DNA from: a virus
DNA: 57,165 bases
Direction: 5' to 3' (one strand)
Virus record (IMG/VR): IMGVR_UViG_3300025132_000045
Coordinates: 1 to 57,165 of that record
The translations under genes and the position numbers were made by a program. Position 1 is the first letter of the stretch; each line of letters opens with the position of its first letter. This document shows, piece after piece, positions 29,001-37,948 of this stretch. The notes under the pieces are model-generated. The model saw only the letters and a program-made list of their open reading frames with translations, had not been told where the DNA came from and did no database searches.

Positions 29001-32000
29001 ATTAAAAAGTAGACCTGCTTTATTACCAACTGTACCATTTGTATAAATTGAAATATTACGACCTTGAGTTGAGTTAAAAGGTGATACGGTTAAAGTGGAT
29101 GATGGGGAGGTAGTTAAATCAGTTCCGATACCAACCGATCCTAAGATATGCAAATCATCAAAAAATGTAGATACACCAACCACTGATACTCCAGCTCCAG
29201 TCACATGAATTCCACTTTGAGCCGTGATGACTCCAACTGAATTTACATCTGCCATGGTGCTATATGTTATATTTCCATTAACATCCAAATTTCCTTCAAT
29301 GGTTGTATTCGTTGATCCAATACCAATGACAGTGGTTCCACCTGCTATCAAAGAGAGTGTATCACTAGCATGATCATAAGTAATCGCACCAACATCAGTG
29401 TCATCAGGATCAGCAAATTTTATTCTTGCTTGTTCATTATTTGGAGATAAGAAAGAAACACCAGGATCTGTATCCGATTCGATTACAATATCATTTGCAT
29501 CACTGTCAGCAGTTACGTTACCAGCAGAACCTTTAAATACATGTAATTTACCATCTGGACCATTAGTTCCGATGCCAACTTTACCATCTTTTGTAATGCG
29601 AAGTTTTTCAGACATTGGACTAGCACCGTGCTCCTGTGTCTTAAATATTAAACCTCCACCAAAATTACCAGTACCACTTTCCTTATAACCAAGTATTGCA
29701 CCAGTTCTTACCAAATGCGGACTAGCAGCATCCCATTTTTGTACAAAAACAATACCATTTCCTTCATCACCTGCATTGTTCCCTCTATTTGCTCGTACTG
29801 CTATGGCAAAATCCTCACCATAATATTCAGTGTCACTATTAGTTTCATTTCCAACTCCAATTTCTAATTTTGCATATGCACCACTAGTTCCGATACCAAG
29901 ATTACCACCTGATGTGATGGTCATAGCATCATATTGAGGACTAGCACCCGAATTACGAATTTTAAAAGCACCACCTTCATTTCTTATCTGATAATGATTA
30001 TATGAACCACTATCATCTCTCAATACAATTTTAGCAGCATCATCTGTTATATTTCTAACTACTACTCTTCCATCATAAATTTCTAATTTTTGTGATGGAT
30101 TAGTGGTTCCAATACCAACATCACCAGATGCAAAAATGTCAGTTACATCCAACTGACCATAAACACTGGCACCAATTCCAGATGTGGCAAATCGTTTTGT
30201 ATTATCATGTCTAATTTCAACACCAGCATTTCTGGTTGCACGTAACATTACCTCACCAGTATCACCAGAACCAGGTCTTAAATCAATATTATCTCCCTGA
30301 ATTAATAAAGAACCAGCTGTGGTATTTTTTACGAAACTATTTCCACCTGAATGATATATTTCTAAATCTTGATCTGTTCCAAAAACTAATTTTGCATTAT
30401 CTCTAAAGTAAGCTGTTGTTCCAAATCCGACTGTTACACCAGTTCCTATAAAAATATCATCATTAAATGTTGAGATACCAACAACAGATAAACCAGCACC
30501 AACATGAATTCCTTGTCGTGCAGTTATAATACCAATTGAATCAATATTTGTTACGTCTTCATATGTTAATGTACCACCAATTGATACACCTTGCTCAAAA
30601 GTGGCTATTCCAGTAACAAATAAATTTTTTGTTGATGTAACTCCAGAGACATTTAAAGTCGTAATATCTATTGACTGCTGAACAGCAGTGATATTTCCAT
30701 ATATTTGATTTGCAGTGAGTATACCAACGGCAAGAACTTTTGTATTACTTTCAAGGGCAGATTCAATATTTGATGCTGTCGGATTTGTAGTTCCGATACC
30801 AACATCACCAGATACATTTAATGTATCTGTTTCTGTATGGCCAGTTACATCAATTCCATCAGTAGTAGTAATTAATCTTTCTGTTCCACCTTGATATAGA
30901 GCAGCCCTAGCATTATTACCACTGAATAATTTTAGTATTGGTCTCCAACTCGCATCAAAGAATTGATATGCTCCTTCTCCAGGTCCACCATCTGTCTTAA
31001 ATACTAATGCACCTGTTCCATTCTCATGGATATATGAAGTCCAACCATCAACAATCGAATCTCCATTAGAATCATTTTGATCAGCAAGACTATTAGTATG
31101 TGATATTTGTAAATCTCTACCATTACCAAAGGTAGCTTTGGTTTCATCCTTAAATTCTAATGAATCTTGTGCTTTATCCCATAATAGGTTATAATTTGCA
31201 CCCGTAAAGGTTACATCATCATTAAATGTTGAGACACCAGCAACGTTTAATTGTTTTGTGAATAAAGTATTACCAGTGACAGTTGTAATTCCAGCAAAAG
31301 TTGTTACACCAGTAAATCGTGAGTCACCAAGAACATCTAATAATCTATCGGGTTGAGTTGAACCTATACCAATTCTACTATTCGTTGAATCAAAGACAAA
31401 ATTACTTGCACCACCAACTAAACCTGTATTATCATGAAACTGAATTTGTGTTATCGTTCCACCTGCACCAGATGTTACAGATCCTGAACTAATCCACTTA
31501 ACTCCACCTGTTGCAGTTTTTACTAAAAAATTACCAGTATTACCTGGTTGATTATCCTCTCCATATATTGTTTTATCTAATTTTATATTTCCTACAACAT
31601 GCAAATTCTGCGTGGGTGTTGAGGTTCCAATACCTACTGAACCTATTCCTGTTGTATTATCAAAAGTAAAAAATGGAGAAGTTGCAAATTCACCATCATT
31701 ATTGAATAGAACTCCATGATTGTCACCTGGTGGGGAAATAGTAACAGTAACAGCAGTGCCAGGTGATCCATCATTATTAATACTACCAACAGCAGTGACA
31801 GCAGATCCAATAAAGTTTATATCAGTAATGCTACTAATACCTAAATTTGGATTTGCATCTGTTCTCGGAACAATTAACCCTTCATCTCTAATAGTTACAG
31901 ATCCTGGTTGTATTCCCCCTCCAATTGGAACCCAAAACCTTTCACCAGGTCGATCAATTAATGAAACAACTTGATATTGTTGTCCACCAGGAACTGCATC

Positions 32001-32120
32001 TAATTCTGGTGGATCACCTAAATTAGGTTCTGCCTGTTCTAATCCAAGGTATTGATACCTGTCAGTTGTTAATGAACCTTGTGGAGTTCTTTTGACCCTT
32101 CCACTTAAATACTTTGGCAT
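26076..32120 (-). CDS. Giant 2014-residue tail-fibre protein with S74 chaperone
   Basis: A fibrous virion protein. The N-terminus (MPKYLSGRVKRTPQGSLTTDRY, LGLEQAEPNLGDPP) differs from its neighbours and may attach to the baseplate or preceding fibre. The shaft repeats VGIGT.NP, LTYEDVTNI and STF.D.V modules; related DNA and protein repeats occur in the 3156- and 1565-residue genes. The C-terminal 89 residues are a peptidase S74 chaperone with the Ser1926-Lys1931 dyad (SDRKVK) and SFNWKSDNKPSLGVIADNVQSVLPEIV, ending in a coiled coil (VKDQQKQIEELRGLIDK). Self-cleavage after trimer folding is expected. Its stop codon forms part of the late promoter motif of the next gene. Confidence 0.85.
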   Translation of the reverse strand: MPKYLSGRVKRTPQGSLTTDRYQYLGLEQAEPNLGDPPELDAVPGGQQYQVVSLIDRPGERFWVPIGGGIQPGSVTIRDEGLIVPRTDANPNLGISSITDINFIGSAVTAVGSINNDGSPGTAVTVTISPPGDNHGVLFNNDGEFATSPFFTFDNTTGIGSVGIGTSTPTQNLHVVGNIKLDKTIYGEDNQPGNTGNFLVKTATGGVKWISSGSVTSGAGGTITQIQFHDNTGLVGGASNFVFDSTNSRIGIGSTQPDRLLDVLGDSRFTGVTTFAGITTVTGNTLFTKQLNVAGVSTFNDDVTFTGANYNLLWDKAQDSLEFKDETKATFGNGRDLQISHTNSLADQNDSNGDSIVDGWTSYIHENGTGALVFKTDGGPGEGAYQFFDASWRPILKLFSGNNARAALYQGGTERLITTTDGIDVTGHTETDTLNVSGDVGIGTTNPTASNIESALESNTKVLAVGILTANQIYGNITAVQQSIDITTLNVSGVTSTKNLFVTGIATFEQGVSIGGTLTYEDVTNIDSIGIITARQGIHVGAGLSVVGISTFNDDIFIGTGVTVGFGTTAYFRDNAKLVFGTDQDLEIYHSGGNSFVKNTTAGSLLIQGDNIDLRPGSGDTGEVMLRATRNAGVEIRHDNTKRFATSGIGASVYGQLDVTDIFASGDVGIGTTNPSQKLEIYDGRVVVRNITDDAAKIVLRDDSGSYNHYQIRNEGGAFKIRNSGASPQYDAMTITSGGNLGIGTSGAYAKLEIGVGNETNSDTEYYGEDFAIAVRANRGNNAGDEGNGIVFVQKWDAASPHLVRTGAILGYKESGTGNFGGGLIFKTQEHGASPMSEKLRITKDGKVGIGTNGPDGKLHVFKGSAGNVTADSDANDIVIESDTDPGVSFLSPNNEQARIKFADPDDTDVGAITYDHASDTLSLIAGGTTVIGIGSTNTTIEGNLDVNGNITYSTMADVNSVGVITAQSGIHVTGAGVSVVGVSTFFDDLHILGSVGIGTDLTTSPSSTLTVSPFNSTQGRNISIYTNGTVGNKAGLLFNATPGTGNLAEIQVEYKGTNEGELVLSTSMQKRLTINKDGQVGIGTTNLNDGFTSTPENFSPKLYVLGDIVARGGSNYTLLHGGSLELIRDTSNAFIDFKTSTSEDLDCRIGATGANGLVFTTGGSNDSLTITSNGDVGIGSSGKLTIQPNPNPTFGVSEAIRIDQNNATDDRALQVFEFENSLARHHALTHNLRVYRYSASAYGYTQGKYSGSQMHEYAGGTYKIFTNPQASVGNAQDIVPTERFRLTSSGDVGIGTINPTGSNAVVDNNATLAVGILTARKIFGTSIVPDGDLLVDGNFKVTGVSTFVGVTTFGNVGIGGLLPDDFITNKFVVGDGGGSRGMTIYSDGTLGQIYFADGNSGDDRKRGGIVYDHSENELKFSVNAVEKFIIDSDGDVGIGTVDPTSKFDVHMSDKSGVNFLNISNNSAIDLKANQVESCGRIQVSESVGGGVMILSTKNTSGSITERLRINTNGDVTTTGDASFTIANAGFTARKGDSVSITRASGTPLEINRTTDDGELIKFYQDGAERANISIAGTDLVLGLTTERFRINSTGAKVTGNLVVDGSLTYEDVTNIETVGIITTSGGIDVTGGGIDVTNSSGIRVSGISTFYDNVNFQDRVLVGREVGTAIQGVVGHADQQLQVVGTGFSCGISIIRYSNDTGSGSLIFAKSKSPTIGTNTATQFGDSLGQILFNAADSSAGGGDLSNTGAKIKAEVTGTVSPGAEADIPTSLIFETSDNDTALHLERMRIRHDGLIGMGGTDRAIGHNSQYSRLIVCGNNDSTSGYGVLTIQAQSTVLHESTIGTLVFADRRGDFANITAFTDNTTGGSDFPGRLSFATTPDGATVPTNKLTILSGGNVGIGSEIPQYKLEVAGTVAATNFDSLSDRKVKTNIQIIQDPIEKIKKIDGVSFNWKSDNKPSLGVIADNVQSVLPEIVSNNDPKSVNYNGLIGLLIEVVKDQQKQIEELRGLIDK
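26077..26084 (-). promoter_or_regulatory. T4-type late promoter (GATAAATA) overlapping a stop codon
   Basis: GATAAATA on the minus strand, 35 bases before the start of the 3156-residue fibre gene. The final A residues are the TAA stop of the 2014-residue gene, so coding end and promoter are fused. Confidence 0.5.
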
Positions 32121-32121
32121 A

Positions 32122-33117
32122 TTATGATGTACTGTTCTCTAGGATACTACAGATAAATTCCATCTGAAGTGGTCCGACTAATCCACCCGTTGTTGTTACT
32201 CCAACATTAACTGTAAAGGTATTCGCAATGCCTACAAAAGTTGTTACACCTATATTATTTCCATTTGCTGCTGGATCAGTGCTTCGAGGATATTTTTTTT
32301 CTTTAAAAAAATTATCTTGTGAACATTTAAAAACAAGTGACTCATTTGTAAATTGAATTGTATTTCCAGTTACAAGATTATGTGGTGCAGCTGCAGTTAC
32401 AGAGAGAATTCCTGTCACAGAATCATAAGTTGTTCCCTTTACAACTTGTATTTTGTTACCATTCTGATCACCAGACGTAACTGTAATTGCATCTTTTTCC
32501 GCACGAATAAAATCATGAAGAGATGGTCTAAAAGTATGAGGTAATGTTTTTACAATACCTGTATTTGTCTCAAAATTGGTGGATCCAGCACCAACTTTAT
32601 TAACTGTAAATGCAACCTGCGGTGCAGGAAATATTGAACTTGTTATACCTGCTGTGGAATCACATGTAAAAGCAATTCCTGCCATTGTAATCTCATCATT
32701 CACACTAAAGTTATGTGGATCTTGAGTCGTAACTGTAGTTAAACCTGTAATATGATCATACTTAACATCATTAATTGTTGTTATACCTGTTTGTTCACCA
32801 CTGATGACAATTGAATCTGACAAAATAGCATTTCTTTGAAGAACAAGTCTACCATCAATTAAAATAAGTGAGTCATTTGGAGGTATTTCACCATCCTTTA
32901 TAATTCTATTATTTCTGACATTTCCTACTGTTCTTGTAGCAACACTTGTTCTTCGATGTGTAAATGTTACAGTTGGAAAAGTATTCACCCCAACATTTGC
33001 GACCTGTGCAAACAAAACAATCGCAGATGTTCCAACTGGAGCCTTATACAATTCCTGTTGTCCTGGAGCAACTGGAACTGCAATTGTCAAAAATTTATTT
33101 AGTGGTGCGATTGCCAT
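32122..33117 (-). CDS. Virion structural protein, fibre-associated
   Basis: A 331-residue protein. The N-terminus (MAIAPLNKFLTIAVPVAPGQQELYKAPVGTSAIVLFAQVANVG) has the pattern of a small beta domain found in cyanophage structural proteins; the middle holds two repeats of T.A..HN...G..I.F. A FKCSQDNFFKEKKYPRSTDPA block resembles one in the 1565-residue fibre (FQCDYKGV...YPRSKDP), indicating a shared module. It begins one base after the 1565-residue gene stop and ends one base before the 2014-residue gene start. Probable connector or fibre-associated structural protein; no enzyme motif. Confidence 0.65.
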   Translation of the reverse strand: MAIAPLNKFLTIAVPVAPGQQELYKAPVGTSAIVLFAQVANVGVNTFPTVTFTHRRTSVATRTVGNVRNNRIIKDGEIPPNDSLILIDGRLVLQRNAILSDSIVISGEQTGITTINDVKYDHITGLTTVTTQDPHNFSVNDEITMAGIAFTCDSTAGITSSIFPAPQVAFTVNKVGAGSTNFETNTGIVKTLPHTFRPSLHDFIRAEKDAITVTSGDQNGNKIQVVKGTTYDSVTGILSVTAAAPHNLVTGNTIQFTNESLVFKCSQDNFFKEKKYPRSTDPAANGNNIGVTTFVGIANTFTVNVGVTTTGGLVGPLQMEFICSILENSTS

Positions 33118-33118
33118 A

Positions 33119-36100
33119 TTATCTTAATGCTAGTATTAATGGTGTAACTTCTGCTTGCAATGATCTACTAAAGTCTCTTCCTGAAATTGTTGCAGTTGTT
33201 TGATTTATTTGTAATCCTGAACCAATATCAAAGTTACCTTTTTGATCGGTTGATGTAAATGGAATTTGTGCTCCATCTTTTGCTACAATTTCATTCTCTT
33301 TTATAGGAATTGCACCTTGTAGGGGTGTCGCTATATTTATATCTGTACCCGTACCAACATATTCAAATGAATGGGAACTTGTTAAGACTCGACTAATTCT
33401 TTGAAGTGTAAATGGATCATCTGGAAACAACTCATAAGGAACAAATTCATTAAAAGTTATTGTGGTTATTCCACTTGGATTTTCTGTTTGAGTTGCCGAT
33501 TCAACTGTAAAATATATTGGCTCCATGACAGCAGTGGCAATTCCAGTTTCACCTTCAATATCTACAACTATATTTTGAGTTGAGAGATAATTTCTACCCT
33601 GTGCCACCACATTAATTGCAGTTATGTTTCCAGTTGGACTCACTGTTGCTGTAGCCTCAGCGATAATTCCTTGTGGTCCTTTTGGTTCAAGTTCTCCATC
33701 AGCATCTCTTATTAAAACACTCGGTGGATCAAAAGCACTATATCCACTTGCATCAGCACCTTCAATTAAATTTATAGATCTCAACTGTCGAAGTGGAGCT
33801 GTAATTCTTCCACTTCCCACAGTGTCTGGATAATTATCCAAATCAATTTTAAAGTATAATGCTTGTCCATCAAATGGTCTTCGAACTGCTCCAGTGAAAG
33901 GCATCGTGTTATTTCCATCAGAATCATCTTTAACATTTGCACAAACAACAGTATCTTGACTATCAGCTGAAGTACTGAGTATAAGTTCGTTTGCCGTATT
34001 CGTATTACTTACAATTCCTGTGAACTGAGTTGATCCTAATCCAACTGCCACTAAACCAAAATTACCAAAAGATGAGTTTGAGTTCGTAAGGTCACACTGT
34101 GCACCAGATCCTGCAAAAATACCAATATCACAGTTAATAGTAAATATTGAAACTAATTGTGCATAAGCATCATTTGTTAATGATACACCAATACCATTCT
34201 CATTATATTGTGTAAAAGAATCACATACCATCGATTTTAAATCAGCACCTATGGTAGATGCAGTAGCGTGATTTCCATCTATTTTCATTCCAATACTACT
34301 GGTCATGAAGTTTGTACAGTTTCTTACGTATGGTGATCTCCATCTTCCACTTGGACCTTCAGTTGCAGGTCCAGGTTCTTTGTAACCACTAACTGCACCA
34401 TGTCCACCACCTGATGGTGGTGGAAACGCAACGCATGCTGATCCATCATAAGCAACTCCTACATTTGATCCACCAAAGTTCAAATTCTCAACAAGACATC
34501 CTCTTCTGACATGAAAAACATCTTTATTTTTATTTTTTGGTTTAATTATAACTAAACGAAGATCCTCTCCTGTTACTGATACATCTGTTCTTAATCCAAT
34601 TGGATTATCTTCTTCATAAACACCAGGTCTAATCTTGATTGTATCAGTCTCAACTGCTATCGATGCTGCAGCACCAACAGTTGCTTTTGCATCACCCTCA
34701 AGTAATCCACTATTATTATCAGATCCACTTTTAGAAACCCATATTGTTCTTTTAGTTTGAACTCCAGATGGTCTCCATGATACACCAGTTCCGACTGATG
34801 CTAAACGATAATCATCTTTGACATATAATCCAGATGAATGAATTACACCACCACCTGATACAAATGTATGTGCAACTCCAGCAGATACACCACCATCTCC
34901 TAAATTAACTTCAAATTGATCTGTTTGAACATTAGATATAACTAACCATTTACCACTATTTGGATCTTTTGATCTTGGATATGATTGACTACCAGTTACA
35001 CCCTTGTAATCACACTGAAATGTTAATGTTCCATCTGGAATTTTAATCGAATCACCATTTGCAAAACCATGATTAGCAATGAAAATTGTCGTGATACCAG
35101 TTGTCGCATTATAAAAAGCATTAGTTATGTCATTTGAGAGATTCTCAGCAACTGTAGTACCAACGTCATCATTACGATCTTTAATCGTGCTATCAAAATC
35201 AACCGTACTACTGAATGTTGAGATACCTGTGACATTAAGAGTTTCACTAATATTAGTGGTATCTAACTCAGTTCTTCCATCTACGTCTAATCCTCCAGTA
35301 CCAATATCTGCCTGAGTAGCAGTTACAATACCAGTTATATCAACACCACTATTATTTGTTTCTAATATAAGGTTTCCTGAAGAATGTAATTTAACATTAT
35401 GTGGACTGTCACCCTTAACTATGATACCTTCTGTTCCATTTGTGCCTTGTATTTTAATATCCTTGTCAGTATTCGTCTGTTGAATGTATAAATGACCAGT
35501 TTCTGCTGTGATATATGAATCACCATTATGATATATCTCTAGTCCGTCTGATGTTCCAAATATTAATTGTTTATCATTTATTAATCTAACATTATCATTA
35601 AATGTTGAAAGACCTGTGACGTTGAGAGTTTCACTAATATTGGTAATATCTAATTCAGTTCTTCCGTCTACATCTAAATTATGTTGTACAGTTAGATTAG
35701 AATTTATACCAACCTCACCACCAAATGTTGATAAACCTGTAATATTTAAAGTTTGTGATTCAAGATTTCCAAAAACTGTAATTCCAGATCCAACAGTTCT
35801 TAATTTCTCTATATTGGCAGTAGTTCCATCTTGAGATACTCCTATCAGACTAACTGCACCACTATATCCAATACTTACAGTTCCAAGGTTACCTGGTAAT
35901 ATGTTTATCCCAGAAATAAGTGCAGTATTTGTCTGACCTATTGATATAACATCAGTATCTTTCTGTATTACTGATCTTAAATATCTATTATCATTACCTC
36001 CACCAGCAACTTCCAATGAATAAATACCAAAGTTTTCATTTACAATAATTGCACTATCAGTTTTTGTTTCTCCACTTGGATGTGGAGCAGTAAATGATCC

Positions 36101-37816
36101 ACCTGTCAGATGAATCATATTTGAGGTTATTATACCTGAATTTGATATTTTATTTGTAAATATCTGATTGTTAAATGTAGATACACCTACAAAAGTAGAT
36201 ATTCCACCCACTCGAAGTGTTTCACTAATATTAGTGGTATCTAATTCGGTTCTTCCATCTACATCTAAATCATCATTTACATCAACCGCACTACCAAATG
36301 TTGAAAAACCAGATACATTTACATCATCTAATTCTGTGTGACCATCTACATCTAAATCTTCATTTGCGACTATATTTCCACTGAATGTAGCAGTTTCAGA
36401 AACATTTAAAACATCTAAATCTGTTATACCGTCTACATCTAAATTATGTTGTACATTTAGATTAGAATTTATACCAACCTCACTAACAAATGTTGAGATA
36501 CCTGTGACGTTAAGAGTTTCACTAATATTAGTGGTATCTAATTCGGTTCTTCCATCTACATCTAAATTTTGTTTTGCAACTATATTTCCTTCGAATGTGG
36601 CAGTTTGATCAACACTTAAAGTTCCTACTAACTTTGTATTTCCAATTACATCTAATTTAACACTTGGAGCAGAACTTCCAATACCAACATTTGTCATTCT
36701 GTAAATGCCAGTATCTACTCCTACGTGTCCCTCTTCAACTCCCCAAAAATCAGAAGTAAATACAGTAGCTAAACCAGTTCCAGAAACAGCATTTGCAGCA
36801 GTTGCAGTTACATTATCAACTCCAATACCAAAACTGTTTTCCTGTGCAAAATTAATCGATGTAAAAGTTTGAGCAACTCCAGCAACAGGAACTGACTGAC
36901 CTTCATTCTCTATTTCAATTCCATCTCCCTGTCCTGGTGCAATTTGTGTCCATCGAATACCAGTTCCAGTTCTTTTTAAAAAATAGTTAGGTTCTCCAGG
37001 TGTTCCCGAACTATCATAGATGTTTCTTGAAATTGAAACACTACCATCAACAACGAGTCTTAAAGATCCTTGACCACTTTCATCAAACTCTGATAATGAT
37101 ACAGGTTGTATTACATCGGTTCCAAGTCCAACTGCTGATGTTCGAATACCAACATCATTTACAATTAAATCACCTGAAGATATAACACCATTACTACTTG
37201 TTTCGAATTTTTTATAATTTGCATGTAATAATTCTACACCTGCACTGTTTGTAAATACTGCGTAATTTTGGTTGTCAGATTGATTTGTTAAAGTAATTAC
37301 ATTTGATCTTATATCAAGAGTTCCGCTGGCATCTTCAATTTCACTACCTCCAGCGGTTTTAACATTTATGGTATTAAAAAATGTAGAAACTCCAGCAGAA
37401 CTTAATTGCTTTGTAAATAAAGTGCTTTTTTGAGTTGTGATACCAGTTAATGTTGATATACCCGTGACTAAAAGAGTTTCTAACTCTAAATCTTTTATCT
37501 TTGCTTTTCCAAATACATCAAGTAATTCTGTTGGTGTTGTAGTCCCAATACCAATTTTACCAGGATTTAAAAGTGAATTTACACTTAATACTGTTCCACC
37601 TATACCTACTTTTAAAAAATCTCTAACTTCTAAATCAGGAAATGATAAACCTTGATTAAAAGTAACTTGACTTGTAAATGTAGCAATACCAGTGATTGAA
37701 AGACTAGATGAATTAATTTCAGGAACTGTTAAAGATCCCCTAATATCAACATCTTTCAGAAAAGTTACATTTTCATTAAATTGTGCCTCATTACCAGTTA
37801 CAGATATATTTGACAT
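33119..37816 (-). CDS. Giant 1565-residue tail-fibre protein with beta-helix domain
   Basis: The N-terminal two thirds repeat fibre modules such as LDVDGRTELDTTNISETLNVTGISTF, where copies of the DVDGRTEL unit are nearly identical at DNA level. From about residue 1070 a right-handed beta-helix begins (RTIWVSKSGSDNNSG, TIKIRPGVYEEDNP, GCLVENLNF, VRNCTNFMTSSIGMKIDG, TNSNSSFGNFGLVAVG). This pectin-lyase-type domain is characteristic of cyanophage tailspikes and may bind or cut surface polysaccharide. The YPRSKDP motif links it to the 331-residue protein. The C-terminus resembles the linker region of the 1878-residue fibre. It follows the small 33-codon ORF. Confidence 0.8.
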   Translation of the reverse strand: MSNISVTGNEAQFNENVTFLKDVDIRGSLTVPEINSSSLSITGIATFTSQVTFNQGLSFPDLEVRDFLKVGIGGTVLSVNSLLNPGKIGIGTTTPTELLDVFGKAKIKDLELETLLVTGISTLTGITTQKSTLFTKQLSSAGVSTFFNTINVKTAGGSEIEDASGTLDIRSNVITLTNQSDNQNYAVFTNSAGVELLHANYKKFETSSNGVISSGDLIVNDVGIRTSAVGLGTDVIQPVSLSEFDESGQGSLRLVVDGSVSISRNIYDSSGTPGEPNYFLKRTGTGIRWTQIAPGQGDGIEIENEGQSVPVAGVAQTFTSINFAQENSFGIGVDNVTATAANAVSGTGLATVFTSDFWGVEEGHVGVDTGIYRMTNVGIGSSAPSVKLDVIGNTKLVGTLSVDQTATFEGNIVAKQNLDVDGRTELDTTNISETLNVTGISTFVSEVGINSNLNVQHNLDVDGITDLDVLNVSETATFSGNIVANEDLDVDGHTELDDVNVSGFSTFGSAVDVNDDLDVDGRTELDTTNISETLRVGGISTFVGVSTFNNQIFTNKISNSGIITSNMIHLTGGSFTAPHPSGETKTDSAIIVNENFGIYSLEVAGGGNDNRYLRSVIQKDTDVISIGQTNTALISGINILPGNLGTVSIGYSGAVSLIGVSQDGTTANIEKLRTVGSGITVFGNLESQTLNITGLSTFGGEVGINSNLTVQHNLDVDGRTELDITNISETLNVTGLSTFNDNVRLINDKQLIFGTSDGLEIYHNGDSYITAETGHLYIQQTNTDKDIKIQGTNGTEGIIVKGDSPHNVKLHSSGNLILETNNSGVDITGIVTATQADIGTGGLDVDGRTELDTTNISETLNVTGISTFSSTVDFDSTIKDRNDDVGTTVAENLSNDITNAFYNATTGITTIFIANHGFANGDSIKIPDGTLTFQCDYKGVTGSQSYPRSKDPNSGKWLVISNVQTDQFEVNLGDGGVSAGVAHTFVSGGGVIHSSGLYVKDDYRLASVGTGVSWRPSGVQTKRTIWVSKSGSDNNSGLLEGDAKATVGAAASIAVETDTIKIRPGVYEEDNPIGLRTDVSVTGEDLRLVIIKPKNKNKDVFHVRRGCLVENLNFGGSNVGVAYDGSACVAFPPPSGGGHGAVSGYKEPGPATEGPSGRWRSPYVRNCTNFMTSSIGMKIDGNHATASTIGADLKSMVCDSFTQYNENGIGVSLTNDAYAQLVSIFTINCDIGIFAGSGAQCDLTNSNSSFGNFGLVAVGLGSTQFTGIVSNTNTANELILSTSADSQDTVVCANVKDDSDGNNTMPFTGAVRRPFDGQALYFKIDLDNYPDTVGSGRITAPLRQLRSINLIEGADASGYSAFDPPSVLIRDADGELEPKGPQGIIAEATATVSPTGNITAINVVAQGRNYLSTQNIVVDIEGETGIATAVMEPIYFTVESATQTENPSGITTITFNEFVPYELFPDDPFTLQRISRVLTSSHSFEYVGTGTDINIATPLQGAIPIKENEIVAKDGAQIPFTSTDQKGNFDIGSGLQINQTTATISGRDFSRSLQAEVTPLILALR

Positions 37817-37819
37817 ATT

Positions 37820-37921
37820 TTAATCTCCCACACACAAATTATCAATACTTGCTTCAACGTCAGTTAAGTTTGTACTACTAATAATATTCAGTTTATTTAC
37901 ATTAAAACTTTTATCTGCCAT
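37820..37921 (-). CDS. Small 33-residue ORF between protease and fibre genes
   Basis: ATG at 37921 to TAA at 37820, reading MADKSFNVNKLNIISSTNLTD and ending in NLCVGD. The gap between the protease and the 1565-residue fibre is otherwise empty. A CATAAATA motif lies 13 bases upstream, followed by AACTAAAAA; the same 14-base run ATAAATAACTAAAA precedes the 666-residue fibre gene. The start MADKSFNV resembles the beginnings of fibre proteins, so it could be a tiny structural gene or the remnant N-terminus of one. Too short for a function call. Confidence 0.45.
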   Translation of the reverse strand: MADKSFNVNKLNIISSTNLTDVEASIDNLCVGD

Positions 37922-37948
37922 TGATATTTTTAGTTATTTATGTTGTTA

